Shown: in pieces, positions 8,753-16,460 of the stretch
Layout of the letters: each line of letters begins with the position of its first letter
How positions within the stretch are numbered: the first letter of the stretch is position 1
DNA from: CAZDDB01 sp963843285
GTDB lineage: Bacteria > Acidobacteriota > HRBIN11 > JAKEFK01
Direction: 5' to 3'
NCBI GenBank assembly: GCA_963843285.1
Contig: CAWJJO010000001.1
Coordinates: forward strand, 138,384 to 202,383
Length of the DNA stretch: 64,000 bases
Notes under the pieces: model-generated
The model's input: only the letters and a program-made list of their open reading frames with translations
What the model was told of the DNA's origin: nothing
Database searches by the model: none
Position numbers and translations under genes: made by a program

Positions 8753-9364
8753 CTAACGGAAGGGGCCTCGCGCTTCTCGCAAGTCTGCGTGATAATCCAG
8801 AACTCTTCTAACGTAAGTGCGTGTCTCTGCGTAGGGTGGAACACCATTGTAACGGTCGACCGTTCCCTCCCCCGCGTTGTACGCCGCAAGGGTCAGTTCC
8901 AGATCTCCGTTATATCGCTTGCTGAGCATCTTGAGATGCCGTACACCGGCACGAATGTTTTTCTCCGGATCGTACAGATCCAAAGAAGTCAGTTTGTACA
9001 ATCCGGCTGTTTGTGGAGTGATCTGCATCAAGCCAACTGCTCCAGCCGAAGATTTCGCGCATGGATCAAAATTGGATTCCGCAGCCATCACCGCCGTAAC
9101 CAGTTGAGGATCCATTCCGTACTTTTCTGATATGGGAACTACAAAATTAGAATAATCGGAAATTCGCGCTTTGCATTTACCGTAGCCGCTGGCACGAACG
9201 ATCGAACCTTCTACAATGTTCGAAGTTACCGGTTGTGATGGACTGATCCCCTGATGTGAAGTTGTCGATTGTTGCTTCTTTGCCGGCACTTCAAGTCCGG
9301 ACCCTGTTGAAAAAAAACAGGCCGTGTGCAAGAAGAACAGACAAAACAGTATTCTGCTAAACAT
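8753..9364 (-). CDS. Secreted lytic murein transglycosylase (SLT domain)
   Basis: 203 residues. An N-terminal signal sequence (MFSRILFCLFFLHTACFFST) precedes a short linker and a single SLT domain at about 75-200: the catalytic Glu in AAESNFDP, then SAGAVGLMQITPQTA, IRAGVRHLKML and the C-terminal LAAYNAGEGTVDRYNGVPPY with ETRTYVRRV. The domain cleaves the MurNAc-GlcNAc bond to give 1,6-anhydro ends and is typical of small Slt/MltE-like enzymes. The signal region has a Cys (HTAC) but a poor lipobox, so a soluble periplasmic form is likelier. Confidence 0.92.
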   Translation of the reverse strand: MFSRILFCLFFLHTACFFSTGSGLEVPAKKQQSTTSHQGISPSQPVTSNIVEGSIVRASGYGKCKARISDYSNFVVPISEKYGMDPQLVTAVMAAESNFDPCAKSSAGAVGLMQITPQTAGLYKLTSLDLYDPEKNIRAGVRHLKMLSKRYNGDLELTLAAYNAGEGTVDRYNGVPPYAETRTYVRRVLDYHADLREARGPFR

Positions 9365-9481
9365 CGTTTTTTTGTTTTATCTCCGAAAGAAAAAACTCGG
9401 GTAAGACTTCAGATTTGTGGTTAACTAATTTGTGTAAGGGCGTAATTATAGCGGTTTCCACAGATCTGTCAAGCATTTTAT

Positions 9482-9498
9482 GTGACACAATTTGTCAC
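9482..9498. promoter_or_regulatory. 17-bp palindrome GTGACACAATTTGTCAC, possible operator
   Basis: Perfect 6-bp arms (GTGACA / TGTCAC) flank a 5-bp centre, just upstream of the predicted tRNA-Val promoter and between divergent units (lytic transglycosylase on minus, tRNA on plus). The binding protein is unknown. Apart from this and the promoter, the 194-bp gap 9365-9558 shows nothing. Confidence 0.35.
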
Positions 9499-9509
9499 CG
9501 AACATAGAA

Positions 9510-9538
9510 TTGCAACGTCACAGAGTTTGCCCTATCAT
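9510..9538 (+). promoter_or_regulatory. Predicted sigma-70-type promoter of the tRNA-Val gene
   Basis: TTGCAA 9510-9515 and TATCAT 9533-9538 with 17-bp spacing, ending 20 bp before the mature tRNA 5' end. Confidence 0.55.
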
Positions 9539-9558
9539 AGGTTAACTGGTTGCAGTAA

Positions 9559-9630
9559 GGGCGATTAACTCAGCGGCAGAGTGCTACCTTCACACGGTAG
9601 AAGTCACTGGTTCAAATCCAGTATCGCCCA
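9559..9630 (+). tRNA. tRNA-Val (anticodon CAC)
   Basis: A full cloverleaf: acceptor GGGCGAT / ATCGCCC, D-arm with ACTCAGCGGCAGAGT, anticodon stem CTACC / GGTAG around TTCACAC (anticodon CAC, reads GUG), T-arm ACTGG TTCAAAT CCAGT and discriminator A at 9630. CCA is not encoded. Confidence 0.95.
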
Positions 9631-9651
9631 TTTGCGTCTGTCACGTCGATT

Positions 9652-11337
9652 CTACGAACGCTTTAGGACCAAGAGCGTCCAGTCGTCTTCTTGATCCGTG
9701 GCCAGCCACTTCTCACGGATCTCACGAATGATTGCTTCTGTCAGCTTCGCCGCACTCAGGGATTTGTTTGCCTGTGTTACCTGCATCATCCTCTCCAGTC
9801 CATATTCGTTATCATTCTGATCACGAGCTTCCGTCAGACCGTCCGTATACAGTACAATCGTGTCTCCCGGTAGGATTTGAGCTTCGCCTTCTGCGTACTC
9901 TTGATCCGGAAAAACGCCTACCGGCATTCCCCCTAATTCGAAAAGCTCGGGCATTCTCTCATCCCGCAAAAGATATGGCGGATTGTGTCCCGCATTGCAG
10001 AATTTTATTTTTCCATCTGAAGGAGACAGTACCATCACCACCATGCTGATGAATTTTTCCTGTGTACTGTAACTGTAAATGAATCGATTGACTGCTGTGA
10101 TAATTTCCCTGGGACTGGAATACTGCTCTGAATAAATCTTCATGATTGCCTGAACCTGGGACATCAAAAGAGCCGAAGGAAGTCCTTTGCCCATCACGTC
10201 GGCAATCATCAATACAAGAGAACTGTCCTTGCGTTCGTGCCAGAAATACGCGTCCCCACCCACTTTCCGTGTGGGGATCGTGAGAGCACCCACATCATAT
10301 CCAGGGCAATCGGGAGGTGACACTGGGAAGAACTTGCGTTGAATTTCAGCCGCAAGATTCAGCTCCTGTTCCAGCTGCTGCTGCAGAAGGGTTTGATGCC
10401 AGAGCTGATCATTTTCCCACTTGATCGCCATAAGATTTGCCAGAATTGCGAACATTTCCAAATCGCTGTAGCTGAAATTCCGTGGCGAGAAAATCAAATC
10501 CGCATACAAAAATCCGTAGATTTTCTTGTTATTCCATAGAGGCGCACACATTACAGAAGTAATATTCTGGCGCTGCAAACTATCCGATGCGCTAAACCGC
10601 TGATCTTCCACCCGGTTCGCGATCAGAAGCGCCTCTTCCGCGGCTTCCAATTGACGAATCAAACTGGTGCTGATTTCGAGCGTATCTCCTGTCAGTTGAG
10701 GGTTCTTGCCGTAACGCTGGGTTGCAATTTGCCAATCTCCGGTGGTCTCACGAAGCATGAGACAGCTTCGGTCCGGAGTCCATACCTCGTGAATCAAGTC
10801 CAGCGCTACTTCTCCCAGCTCAGCGGATGGAAATTGCTGCAGTAGACCTGCGCTAAAACGGTACATCAGCTCGACATAGAGCTCCCGTTTCTCCGGTCGA
10901 AAACGCCGTGAATCCACAAGGTCGGAAACGGGAAAACGCTGGACCGCTTCTGAGATTGTTTTCTCACGAAGAGGCCTGGTTTCTTCCAAACAGAATCGCG
11001 CATGAATTTCACCAAAACCAACAATGTCACCATCGCGCAAAGGGGTTTCGCCATAGATTCGCGCGCCGTTGACAAAGACGCCATTCAGTGATCCCCGGTC
11101 CGTAATAAAATATGCGTCTCCCCGGTGATTGATCTGAGCATGAAACCTGGATAAAGAATCGGAAGAAATAATCAAATCATTCTCACGAGCTCGCCCAACA
11201 AAAAACGTTTGTTTCTTGATGGGGACCTTGCGGGTCTGCTTTTTGTCCGGTAATAACAAATAGGCCATCGGAGTTTTTAAAGGGGCTGGGACTGGAGCGC
11301 TGTTTGCCAAATCGCTATAATACATCGTATGAGACAT
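9652..11337 (-). CDS. FHA-GAF-PP2C (SpoIIE/RsbU-type) protein phosphatase
   Basis: 561 residues. The FHA domain spans about 44-115 with the phosphothreonine-binding set G48-R49, S63-R64-H66 and N85/N90 (GRARENDLI, SRFHAQI, GSLNGVFVNG). A GAF-like sensor lies at about 150-310. A coiled linker (QQQLEQELNLAAEIQRKFFP) leads to a PP2C/SpoIIE domain at about 345-558 with metal-ligand motifs VGGDAYFW, IADVMGKG, CNAGHNPPYLL and YTDGLTEARD. Such proteins dephosphorylate Ser/Thr-phosphorylated proteins, often anti-sigma antagonists; the FHA would dock it to a kinase-modified partner. The annotated ATG at 11337 overlaps the divergent BON gene start; ATGs at 11325 and 11268 are alternatives that keep all of the FHA domain. 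Confidence 0.9.
   Translation of the reverse strand: MSHTMYYSDLANSAPVPAPLKTPMAYLLLPDKKQTRKVPIKKQTFFVGRARENDLIISSDSLSRFHAQINHRGDAYFITDRGSLNGVFVNGARIYGETPLRDGDIVGFGEIHARFCLEETRPLREKTISEAVQRFPVSDLVDSRRFRPEKRELYVELMYRFSAGLLQQFPSAELGEVALDLIHEVWTPDRSCLMLRETTGDWQIATQRYGKNPQLTGDTLEISTSLIRQLEAAEEALLIANRVEDQRFSASDSLQRQNITSVMCAPLWNNKKIYGFLYADLIFSPRNFSYSDLEMFAILANLMAIKWENDQLWHQTLLQQQLEQELNLAAEIQRKFFPVSPPDCPGYDVGALTIPTRKVGGDAYFWHERKDSSLVLMIADVMGKGLPSALLMSQVQAIMKIYSEQYSSPREIITAVNRFIYSYSTQEKFISMVVMVLSPSDGKIKFCNAGHNPPYLLRDERMPELFELGGMPVGVFPDQEYAEGEAQILPGDTIVLYTDGLTEARDQNDNEYGLERMMQVTQANKSLSAAKLTEAIIREIREKWLATDQEDDWTLLVLKRS
11316..11321 (+). promoter_or_regulatory. Candidate -10 element giving a leaderless BON-gene mRNA
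   Basis: A perfect TATAAT at 11316-11321 ends 7 bp before the ATG at 11329, so transcription would begin at or next to the A of the start codon. There is no Shine-Dalgarno sequence and no convincing -35 element 17 bp upstream. Confidence 0.35.
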
Positions 11338-12060
11338 ATATGGTTGACTCTACTTTTCCTCTTGATTTGCGGCTCGCTGCTGTTTGGACAGGAGACTGCA
11401 AAAGGTAAATACGATGAGCTGGCTCAAAAAGTTGAGAAAAAGATCAAAGAAAACAAGAAAATTCAGATTGAAGGCCTTGCCGTAACCAATGATGGAGGGA
11501 CAATCCATCTCGAAGGTGTCGCTGATCTATTTGGCGCCCGCTACCTTTCTGGCGAAGTTGCAGCGAAAGTGGATGGGGTGACAAAAGTGGAAAATGAGAT
11601 TGCCGTCCGCAGCAGTGAAGTCCGGGATCTCGATATCGAAGCCCAGTTATTCGATAAGATCGAGAACCATATCAAGGGCAATCCGTTTGATCTGGTATCC
11701 GTAAAGGTTAGTCACGGTTTTGTAACTCTCTCTGGAAACGTTCGTGATACCACCCTGAAAGACGATGCATTCAAAGAAGCGATGTGGATCCGTGGAGTCC
11801 GTGGCGTGGAGAACCAGATTGTTTTAGCATCCATATCTGCCGGCGACGAGCGCTTGCGTCAGGCAATTTACCGGCGTCTGAGCAGAGATTACCCGCAGTA
11901 TTTTGTTGGCCGTTTGCCATCGATCGTGATTCTGGTGGAAGGTGGAAGGGTAACCCTGGTTGGAAATGTCCAGTCTGCGGTGGATCAACAAAAAATAGGA
12001 AATCTCGTTCGTTCGCTTCCCGGTGTCCTTTCGATTGATAATCAGCTCGTCGCAAATTAG
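11329..12060 (+). CDS. Secreted three-BON-domain protein
   Basis: 243 residues. A signal peptide (MRHIWLTLLFLLICGSLLFG, cleavage near residue 20) precedes three BON-type alpha/beta units at about 25-95, 100-170 and 175-243; each has the hallmark GxVxLxGxV strand (GGTIHLEGVADL, GFVTLSGNVRDT, GRVTLVGNVQS). BON domains bind phospholipid or the envelope surface (OsmY-like). It is divergent from the FHA-phosphatase gene, the two start codons lie 9 bp apart in overlapping sequence, and it pairs with a second BON gene at 12656. The start is the only Met before the signal peptide. Confidence 0.85.
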   Translation: MRHIWLTLLFLLICGSLLFGQETAKGKYDELAQKVEKKIKENKKIQIEGLAVTNDGGTIHLEGVADLFGARYLSGEVAAKVDGVTKVENEIAVRSSEVRDLDIEAQLFDKIENHIKGNPFDLVSVKVSHGFVTLSGNVRDTTLKDDAFKEAMWIRGVRGVENQIVLASISAGDERLRQAIYRRLSRDYPQYFVGRLPSIVILVEGGRVTLVGNVQSAVDQQKIGNLVRSLPGVLSIDNQLVAN

Positions 12061-12137
12061 CCCTTTGCAGGGCCATCTGTCCAGATAACAAGACAGCCGC
12101 ACCGAACCTTCTCGTCGCATTTTGGCCAAGAGACTAT

Positions 12138-12153
12138 TGGCATGTCTCTTGCA
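12138..12153 (+). promoter_or_regulatory. Predicted sigma-54 (-24/-12) promoter upstream of the Tyr-rich gene
   Basis: TTGGCATG-TCTC-TTGCA fits the sigma-54 consensus TGGCACG-N4-TTGCW, with GG (12139-12140) and GC (12151-12152) exactly 12 bp apart. Predicted start near 12164 gives a 17-nt leader containing GGAGGG before the ATG at 12181. Confidence 0.65.
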
Positions 12154-12180
12154 AAATAGCCGGCTGGAGGGTTTGATTTT

Positions 12181-12573
12181 ATGAGAAAGCTGCTCTTAAT
12201 TGTCGCGGTATTGTCCACGTTCTTGCTTCTGGACGTTTCTTCCGCTTCGGCTTCGAACCGGCGCTATTCTTCGCACCGGCATTACAACGGCTGTGGTCAC
12301 TCGAGCTACTATTCCGGTTATTCGGGCTACCATAATAACTACAATTCGGGTTACTACAACAGCTATTACAACAGGTATCCGTATAACAGCGGTTACTACG
12401 ATTCGTACCGCCCGGTGTACCGGCCCGTTTACCAGTATCCGAATTACTGGCATAACCACTACTACGGTGGCCATTCATACCGGTGTCACTATTCCGGTGG
12501 ACAACACTACTACAATCCGTACTACAACAGATCACGTGCGGATATACATGTAGGAATCAGCATCTTCCGTTAA
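12181..12573 (+). CDS. Small secreted tyrosine-rich protein
   Basis: 130 residues: a signal peptide (MRKLLLIVAVLSTFLLLDVS, cleavage after SASA near 24), then a low-complexity mature region of about 105 residues with about 28 tyrosines. The rest is mainly Asn, Ser, Gly, His and Arg with no lysine. Motifs repeat as SGYY, NSYY, RPVY and HYY, and there are two cysteines. I do not recognise a family. The composition resembles self-assembling or adhesive envelope proteins, and tyrosines could be cross-linked or bind metals with the histidines (inference). It sits between two BON-domain genes behind a sigma-54-type promoter and is followed by a hairpin. GGAGGG 10-15 bp upstream supports the start. 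Confidence 0.8.
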   Translation: MRKLLLIVAVLSTFLLLDVSSASASNRRYSSHRHYNGCGHSSYYSGYSGYHNNYNSGYYNSYYNRYPYNSGYYDSYRPVYRPVYQYPNYWHNHYYGGHSYRCHYSGGQHYYNPYYNRSRADIHVGISIFR

Positions 12574-12580
12574 TCACAAC

Positions 12581-12610
12581 GAATCCGGGTGGAATATTCC
12601 GTCCGGATTC
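12581..12610 (+). terminator. Hairpin after the Tyr-rich gene
   Basis: GAATCCGG (12581-12588) pairs with CCGGATTC (12603-12610), and the loop holds its own palindrome GGAATATTCC. There is no T-run, so it may be a pause or processing hairpin instead of a full terminator. Confidence 0.45.
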
Positions 12611-12655
12611 TGCATTCAAATCAATCATGAGTGAACAGATCAGGTGGAGGCGAAA

Positions 12656-13363
12656 ATGAGATTGAAAACTCAGTTCCTGTTGCCGGCCCTGTTGATCAGC
12701 GGCACTGTTCTGGCGGCGTCCACCTTCGGAAATTTGGAAAACAAGATTCTGGAGAAGACCCGCATAGAGCAGTTCACAATCACACAGGACAAGGATCACG
12801 TCCTTTTGGAAGGACGGGCAACGGTCTTAAAAGACAAAGTCGAAGCAGAGAAAATCGCAAGACACGAGTTGAAAACGGATGTCGTCAATCACATTCAACT
12901 GAATGAGAACGAGAAATCCGATCGGGAAATCACTCTGGATGTCGTATCACGAATTCAGGGGAAGACGAGCCGGAGCTATCTCTTCAATACTCTTTCAGTA
13001 GATACAAAAGACGGGAATGTGACTCTGACGGGAAAAGTTCGGGACGCATACCTTGCAAAACAGGCAGAGGAAGCGGCTATGGAAGTTTCCGGAGTCCGTT
13101 CGGTTCAAAACCGGGTACAGATACTGAATGTATCCGCTGGAGATGATCGTTTGAGGAATCTGATTTATCAGCGGTTACAACGTGACGATCGATTGTTTGC
13201 GTACTTTGTTCCCGCACAGCCTTCGATCCAGATTATCGTGGATCGAGCCCGGGTGACCCTGGTGGGTTTTGTAAACACTGAGGGAGACCGTGCGCGGGCA
13301 GGGATTCTTGCGCGTCAGGTCACCGGAAGTCTGGGAGTTGAAAACCGGCTACAGGTAGACTAA
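12656..13363 (+). CDS. Secreted multi-BON-domain protein, paralogue of the 11329 gene
   Basis: 235 residues from ATG 12656, preceded by AGGTGGAGG at good spacing. A GTG at 12644 would add four residues and bury that ribosome site. A signal peptide (LLPALLISGTVLAAST) is followed by two clear BON units (NVTLTGKVRDA, RVTLVGFVNTEG) and a divergent first one (HVLLEGRATVL). The C-terminal half closely matches the 11329 protein (VSAGDDRLRNLIYQRLQRDD versus ISAGDERLRQAIYRRLSRD), showing an old duplication around the Tyr-rich gene. Confidence 0.85.
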   Translation: MRLKTQFLLPALLISGTVLAASTFGNLENKILEKTRIEQFTITQDKDHVLLEGRATVLKDKVEAEKIARHELKTDVVNHIQLNENEKSDREITLDVVSRIQGKTSRSYLFNTLSVDTKDGNVTLTGKVRDAYLAKQAEEAAMEVSGVRSVQNRVQILNVSAGDDRLRNLIYQRLQRDDRLFAYFVPAQPSIQIIVDRARVTLVGFVNTEGDRARAGILARQVTGSLGVENRLQVD

Positions 13364-13372
13364 AAAAGCGGG

Positions 13373-13397
13373 TGTGGGGCGGCAAAACCGCCCCACA
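13373..13397 (-). terminator. Intrinsic terminator for the PIN/TRAM gene
   Basis: A perfect 10-bp stem (TGTGGGGCGG / CCGCCCCACA) around CAAAA. Read on the minus strand it is followed by CCCGCTTTTTTAG, a T-run suited to termination of the minus-strand gene. It lies in the convergent gap, so it may also stop plus-strand readthrough. Confidence 0.7.
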
Positions 13398-13410
13398 GTT
13401 CCCGAATTCT

Positions 13411-14406
13411 TTAAGCTTCTTCATGTCTGCCGAAGATCATCTTCCCAACAGTCGTTTGCAGTACACTGGTAACCACAACTTCCACATTTCTGCCAATTAA
13501 CTTTCTGGCATTATCTACAACGACCATTGTTCCATCATCCAGGTATGCTACACCCTGGTTGTATTCTTTCCCTTCTTTGAGAATGAAAACCTTCATGGTT
13601 TCACCCGGGAGTACGACAGGTCTCAATGAACTGGCGAGCTCATTAATATTCAACACCTTCACGCCCTGGAGCTGAGCAATCTTGTTGAGGTTGTAATCAT
13701 TGGTAACGATCTTCGCGTCCAGTTGTTTTGCCAATTCAATCAATTTCATGTCCACTTCCGGTACATCGGGGAAATCAGTTTCGGTGATCGTGACATTGAG
13801 TTCCGGTTTTTTTTGCATCCTTTGCAGGATTTCAATTCCTCTTCTTCCGCGGTTTCGCTTTAATGAATCCGGCGAATCCGCAATATGCTGCAATTCCCGT
13901 AATACAAATTGCGGCACAACAATGGTTCCTTCGATAAACCCGGTCTCGGTTAAGTCGGCGATACGGCCATCGATAATCACACTCGTGTCCAGAATCTTAT
14001 GGCTCTTCTTTTCACCTTTCTCTCCGAACAAAGCCAACAGGGTGGACGGTTCGAACCAGTCCGCCTTTTTGCTTCCAAGAAGTAAACCGATGTAAATGAA
14101 GAAGAAAAATGAGAATATTTGAAGAAACGACGTGCTCCTGCTGTTCAAAGCAAGTTTTCCGATCAAAAAACTTACAAAAATCGCCAGAACGATACCAAAA
14201 ACCAGACCAATTACGGAACCGATCAACACTTGAGGGCCAACGGCCTTGATCCTGCTTTCGAGAAAGATAATAAGAAGACCCAGGACTGTGCCAAGAGCCA
14301 TACCGAGAATCGGATTCGGCGCCTGAAAAGGCTGGATGAAATATCCGGCGATCGCCAGAAGAGCAACTAACACTAGTCTGCTGACAAGCAAACTCAAATT
14401 GTTCAC
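13411..14406 (-). CDS. PIN/TRAM membrane protein (YacL family)
   Basis: 331 residues. Four hydrophobic helices (about 5-25, 33-50, 59-83, 94-111) are followed by a PIN nuclease domain from about 138 with acidic residues in KILDTSVIIDGRI, FVLRELQ, NRGRRGIEIL and TNDYNLNKIA, and a C-terminal TRAM RNA-binding domain (LPGETMKVFILKEGKEYNQG, with DDGTMVVVDNA). The combination is diagnostic of YacL-like proteins; their nuclease substrate is not established. The ATG is preceded by AAAGGAGGTG. A terminator lies just downstream. Confidence 0.9.
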   Translation of the reverse strand: MNNLSLLVSRLVLVALLAIAGYFIQPFQAPNPILGMALGTVLGLLIIFLESRIKAVGPQVLIGSVIGLVFGIVLAIFVSFLIGKLALNSRSTSFLQIFSFFFFIYIGLLLGSKKADWFEPSTLLALFGEKGEKKSHKILDTSVIIDGRIADLTETGFIEGTIVVPQFVLRELQHIADSPDSLKRNRGRRGIEILQRMQKKPELNVTITETDFPDVPEVDMKLIELAKQLDAKIVTNDYNLNKIAQLQGVKVLNINELASSLRPVVLPGETMKVFILKEGKEYNQGVAYLDDGTMVVVDNARKLIGRNVEVVVTSVLQTTVGKMIFGRHEEA

Positions 14407-14515
14407 CTCCTTTTATGCGTATATTCATCATGATAATTGTTTGATATTGTTTGATAGACATCCCATTGTATTACAAAACCAGCGGAAACCCTTGGTCTCT
14501 CAATTCCGCGGCATG

Positions 14516-14590
14516 GTAGGGGCGACCCTTGTGGTCGCCGCCGTCGAAGGATGGCGAATTCATGAGGGCGACCACAAGGGTCGCGCCTAC
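14516..14590. repeat. Paired REP-like hairpins (GGCGACC type)
   Basis: Arms 14516-14539 and 14567-14590 form a 24-bp inverted repeat with one mismatch (GTAGG outer ends). Each arm is itself a hairpin: GGCGACC / GGTCGCC around CTTGT or ACAAG. It lies between the PIN/TRAM and radA genes; 14407-14515 otherwise shows only the PIN/TRAM leader. Confidence 0.75.
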
Positions 14591-14596
14591 GACAAG

Positions 14597-15953
14597 TTAC
14601 GGTTTATTCAGTATTCCCAGAGCTTCCTTGACACTCTCGCATCCCACGATAGAAATGCCATCCGATTCCGTCTTTGTGTTCTGAGGGGCAAGAATGCGTT
14701 GAAAACCGAGGTTTTTGGCCTCAGATGCGCGCAAGTTGAAGTGACTGATCGAACGAATTTCACCGGTCAAACCGACCTCTCCGCAAAGAACCGTGTGAGG
14801 ATCAATCGCCTTGTTTTTTAGACTGGAAACAATCGCCGCACAAATAGCAAGATCTGCGGCGGGATCTTCTACGGTCAAGCCACCAACGACGTTTAGAAAG
14901 ATGTCCTGACCGGAAAGATGATAACCGATCCGTTTTTCAAGGACTGCGACCAACATATTCACTCGTGAACTGTCCAACCCTATAGACATTCTTCTGGCGG
15001 TCCCGTAAGCGCTCTCGGAAACAAGCGCCTGAAGCTCTACCAAAAATGGTCTGGTGCCTTCCAGACAACACATCACTACCGATCCGGGCGCGGAGACAGG
15101 CCTTTCAGATAAGAACATTTGGGATGGGTTCTTGACGGGAATCAATCCGGATTCCGCCATCTCAAATACACCGATTTCATTGATCGAGCCGAATCTGTTT
15201 TTCACCGCGCGCAGAATCCGGAAAAACTGCTTGTTGTCTCCTTCGAAATAAAGCACAGTATCGACCAGATGTTCCAGCAATCTGGGTCCTGCGATCATCC
15301 CTTCCTTGGTTACATGACCCGTCAAGAAAATGGAAGTGTTGCTTTGCTTTCCAAACGAAAGAAACTGCATTGCCGTTTCTCGCACCTGGCCCACACTTCC
15401 CGGAATTGCGGGAAGTTTCAGGGTGTACATCGTTTGGATCGAATCCACAATCATCGCGAACGGACGAATTTTTTCCGCTTCGGCAAGGATCCGTTCCATG
15501 CAGGTTTCGGTGTACAAATAGATATGTTCACTGCGAACATTGAGACGGGTTGCACGTAGCCGGATTTGCTGTTCTGATTCTTCACCGGAAACGTAGAGCA
15601 CAGTCTTTCGCTGTTCCGCAAGCTTCTGCGCAAGCTGCATCATGATTGTGGATTTGCCGATGCCGGGATCGCCACCGATCAATACCAGACTTCCATCGAC
15701 GATCCCGCCTCCAAGAACGCGATCCATTTCGGCAATTCCACTTGTCGTGCGCGGAGCATCGGGAGTTTCTGTTTCCGCGCTCAAAGCAACAGGCTGATTC
15801 TGAGAGAGACCTGTCCAGGTGCCGGCTTCCCGTGCAACAACGGATTCTTCGACTAGTGAATTCCAGTTTCCGCACTCCGGACACTTTCCCAGCCATTTCG
15901 CCGGTCGTCGCGCCGCACTCCTGACAAACAAATTGTGTCGATTTCTTCTTCAT
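14597..15953 (-). CDS. radA: DNA repair protein RadA, frame broken near the N-terminus
   Basis: RadA/Sms is a RecA-like branched-DNA processing ATPase. The intact frame from 15931 carries Walker A GGDPGIGKST, a Walker B-like MIVDSIQTMY, the RadA signature KNRFGS and a C-terminal Lon-like domain. The first zinc-ribbon half MKKKSTQFVCQECGAT starts at ATG 15953 in a different frame, and the second half KWLGKCPECGNWNSLVEE lies in the main frame. One extra base near 15898-15906 explains this; removing it gives 451 residues and the correct C4 spacing (CQEC to CPEC). The start at 15931 alone would lack half the zinc finger. Confidence 0.9.
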
Positions 15954-16101
15954 ATTTCTAAAAACGCGAAAAGCGCCACATGGAGCTACGAACTAATCAT
16001 ACACCTTCGGGAAGGATGGGCGACCCGATGAATCAGCTCAACAGACAATACTTTGTTTCGTGCTTGACCTATTCGGAAAAACCTGCCAAATTCTATCACC
16101 G

Positions 16102-16406
16102 ATGAAACGAGTCTTCTGCCTTCCAGTTTGTGTTTTTGCAGTGTTGAGTGTGTTTCTGCAAGGTTGTTCCGGGCCTGAAGCGCCGTCTCTCCATCCACTT
16201 CGCATCGGTCTCAGGAGTGTCGTAAACAGTCTGGATCCGCTCAGTGAAAATACGGTAAATGGCGGATCGATCTATTTGAATCTTTACGATGCACTGGTAC
16301 AGCGGGACCGCGCCCTGATGCTCCATCCTGCGCTGGCCGCGGCGACGTCGTCTGGGAGCCATATCCGGATCAGTTGATCGATCTCAACACCATCGTCCGG
16401 CGTTAA
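16102..16406 (+). pseudogene. Remnant of a solute-binding lipoprotein (SBP family 5)
   Basis: The ORF begins MKRVFCLPVCVFAVL with a good lipobox (LQGC) and reads into PLRIGLRSVVNSLDPLSEN and LYDALVQRDRALMLHPALA, the normal N-terminus of a peptide/nickel-type ABC substrate-binding protein of over 500 residues. Similarity then stops. In another frame GDVVWEPYPDQLIDLNTIV follows at once, ending at a TAA (16404-16406), which looks like a later part of such a protein joined by an internal deletion. No permease genes are nearby. A decayed gene is the simplest reading. Confidence 0.55.
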
Positions 16407-16411
16407 CGCCG
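16398..16411. repeat. 14-bp perfect palindrome
   Basis: CGGCGTTAACGCCG is fully self-complementary and lies at the end of the lipoprotein remnant. It could mark a deletion junction or a binding site. Confidence 0.4.
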
Positions 16412-16434
16412 AACAGGTACGATCCTTTTGCAGG

Positions 16435-16460
16435 GATATGTAACCGATCTGTTACATATC
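16435..16460 (-). terminator. Hairpin at the 3' end of the AP2-like gene
   Basis: GATATGTAAC (16435-16444) and GTTACATATC (16451-16460) form a perfect 10-bp stem around CGATCT, overlapping the stop codon of the AP2-like reading frame (16459-16461). AT-rich and without a T-run, so it could equally be an operator. Confidence 0.4.

Noticed and set aside
12179..12553. Several long alternative-frame ORFs over the Tyr-rich gene
   Set aside because: They arise from the repetitive TAC/TAT-rich codons; only the 12181 frame has a signal peptide, ribosome site and promoter.
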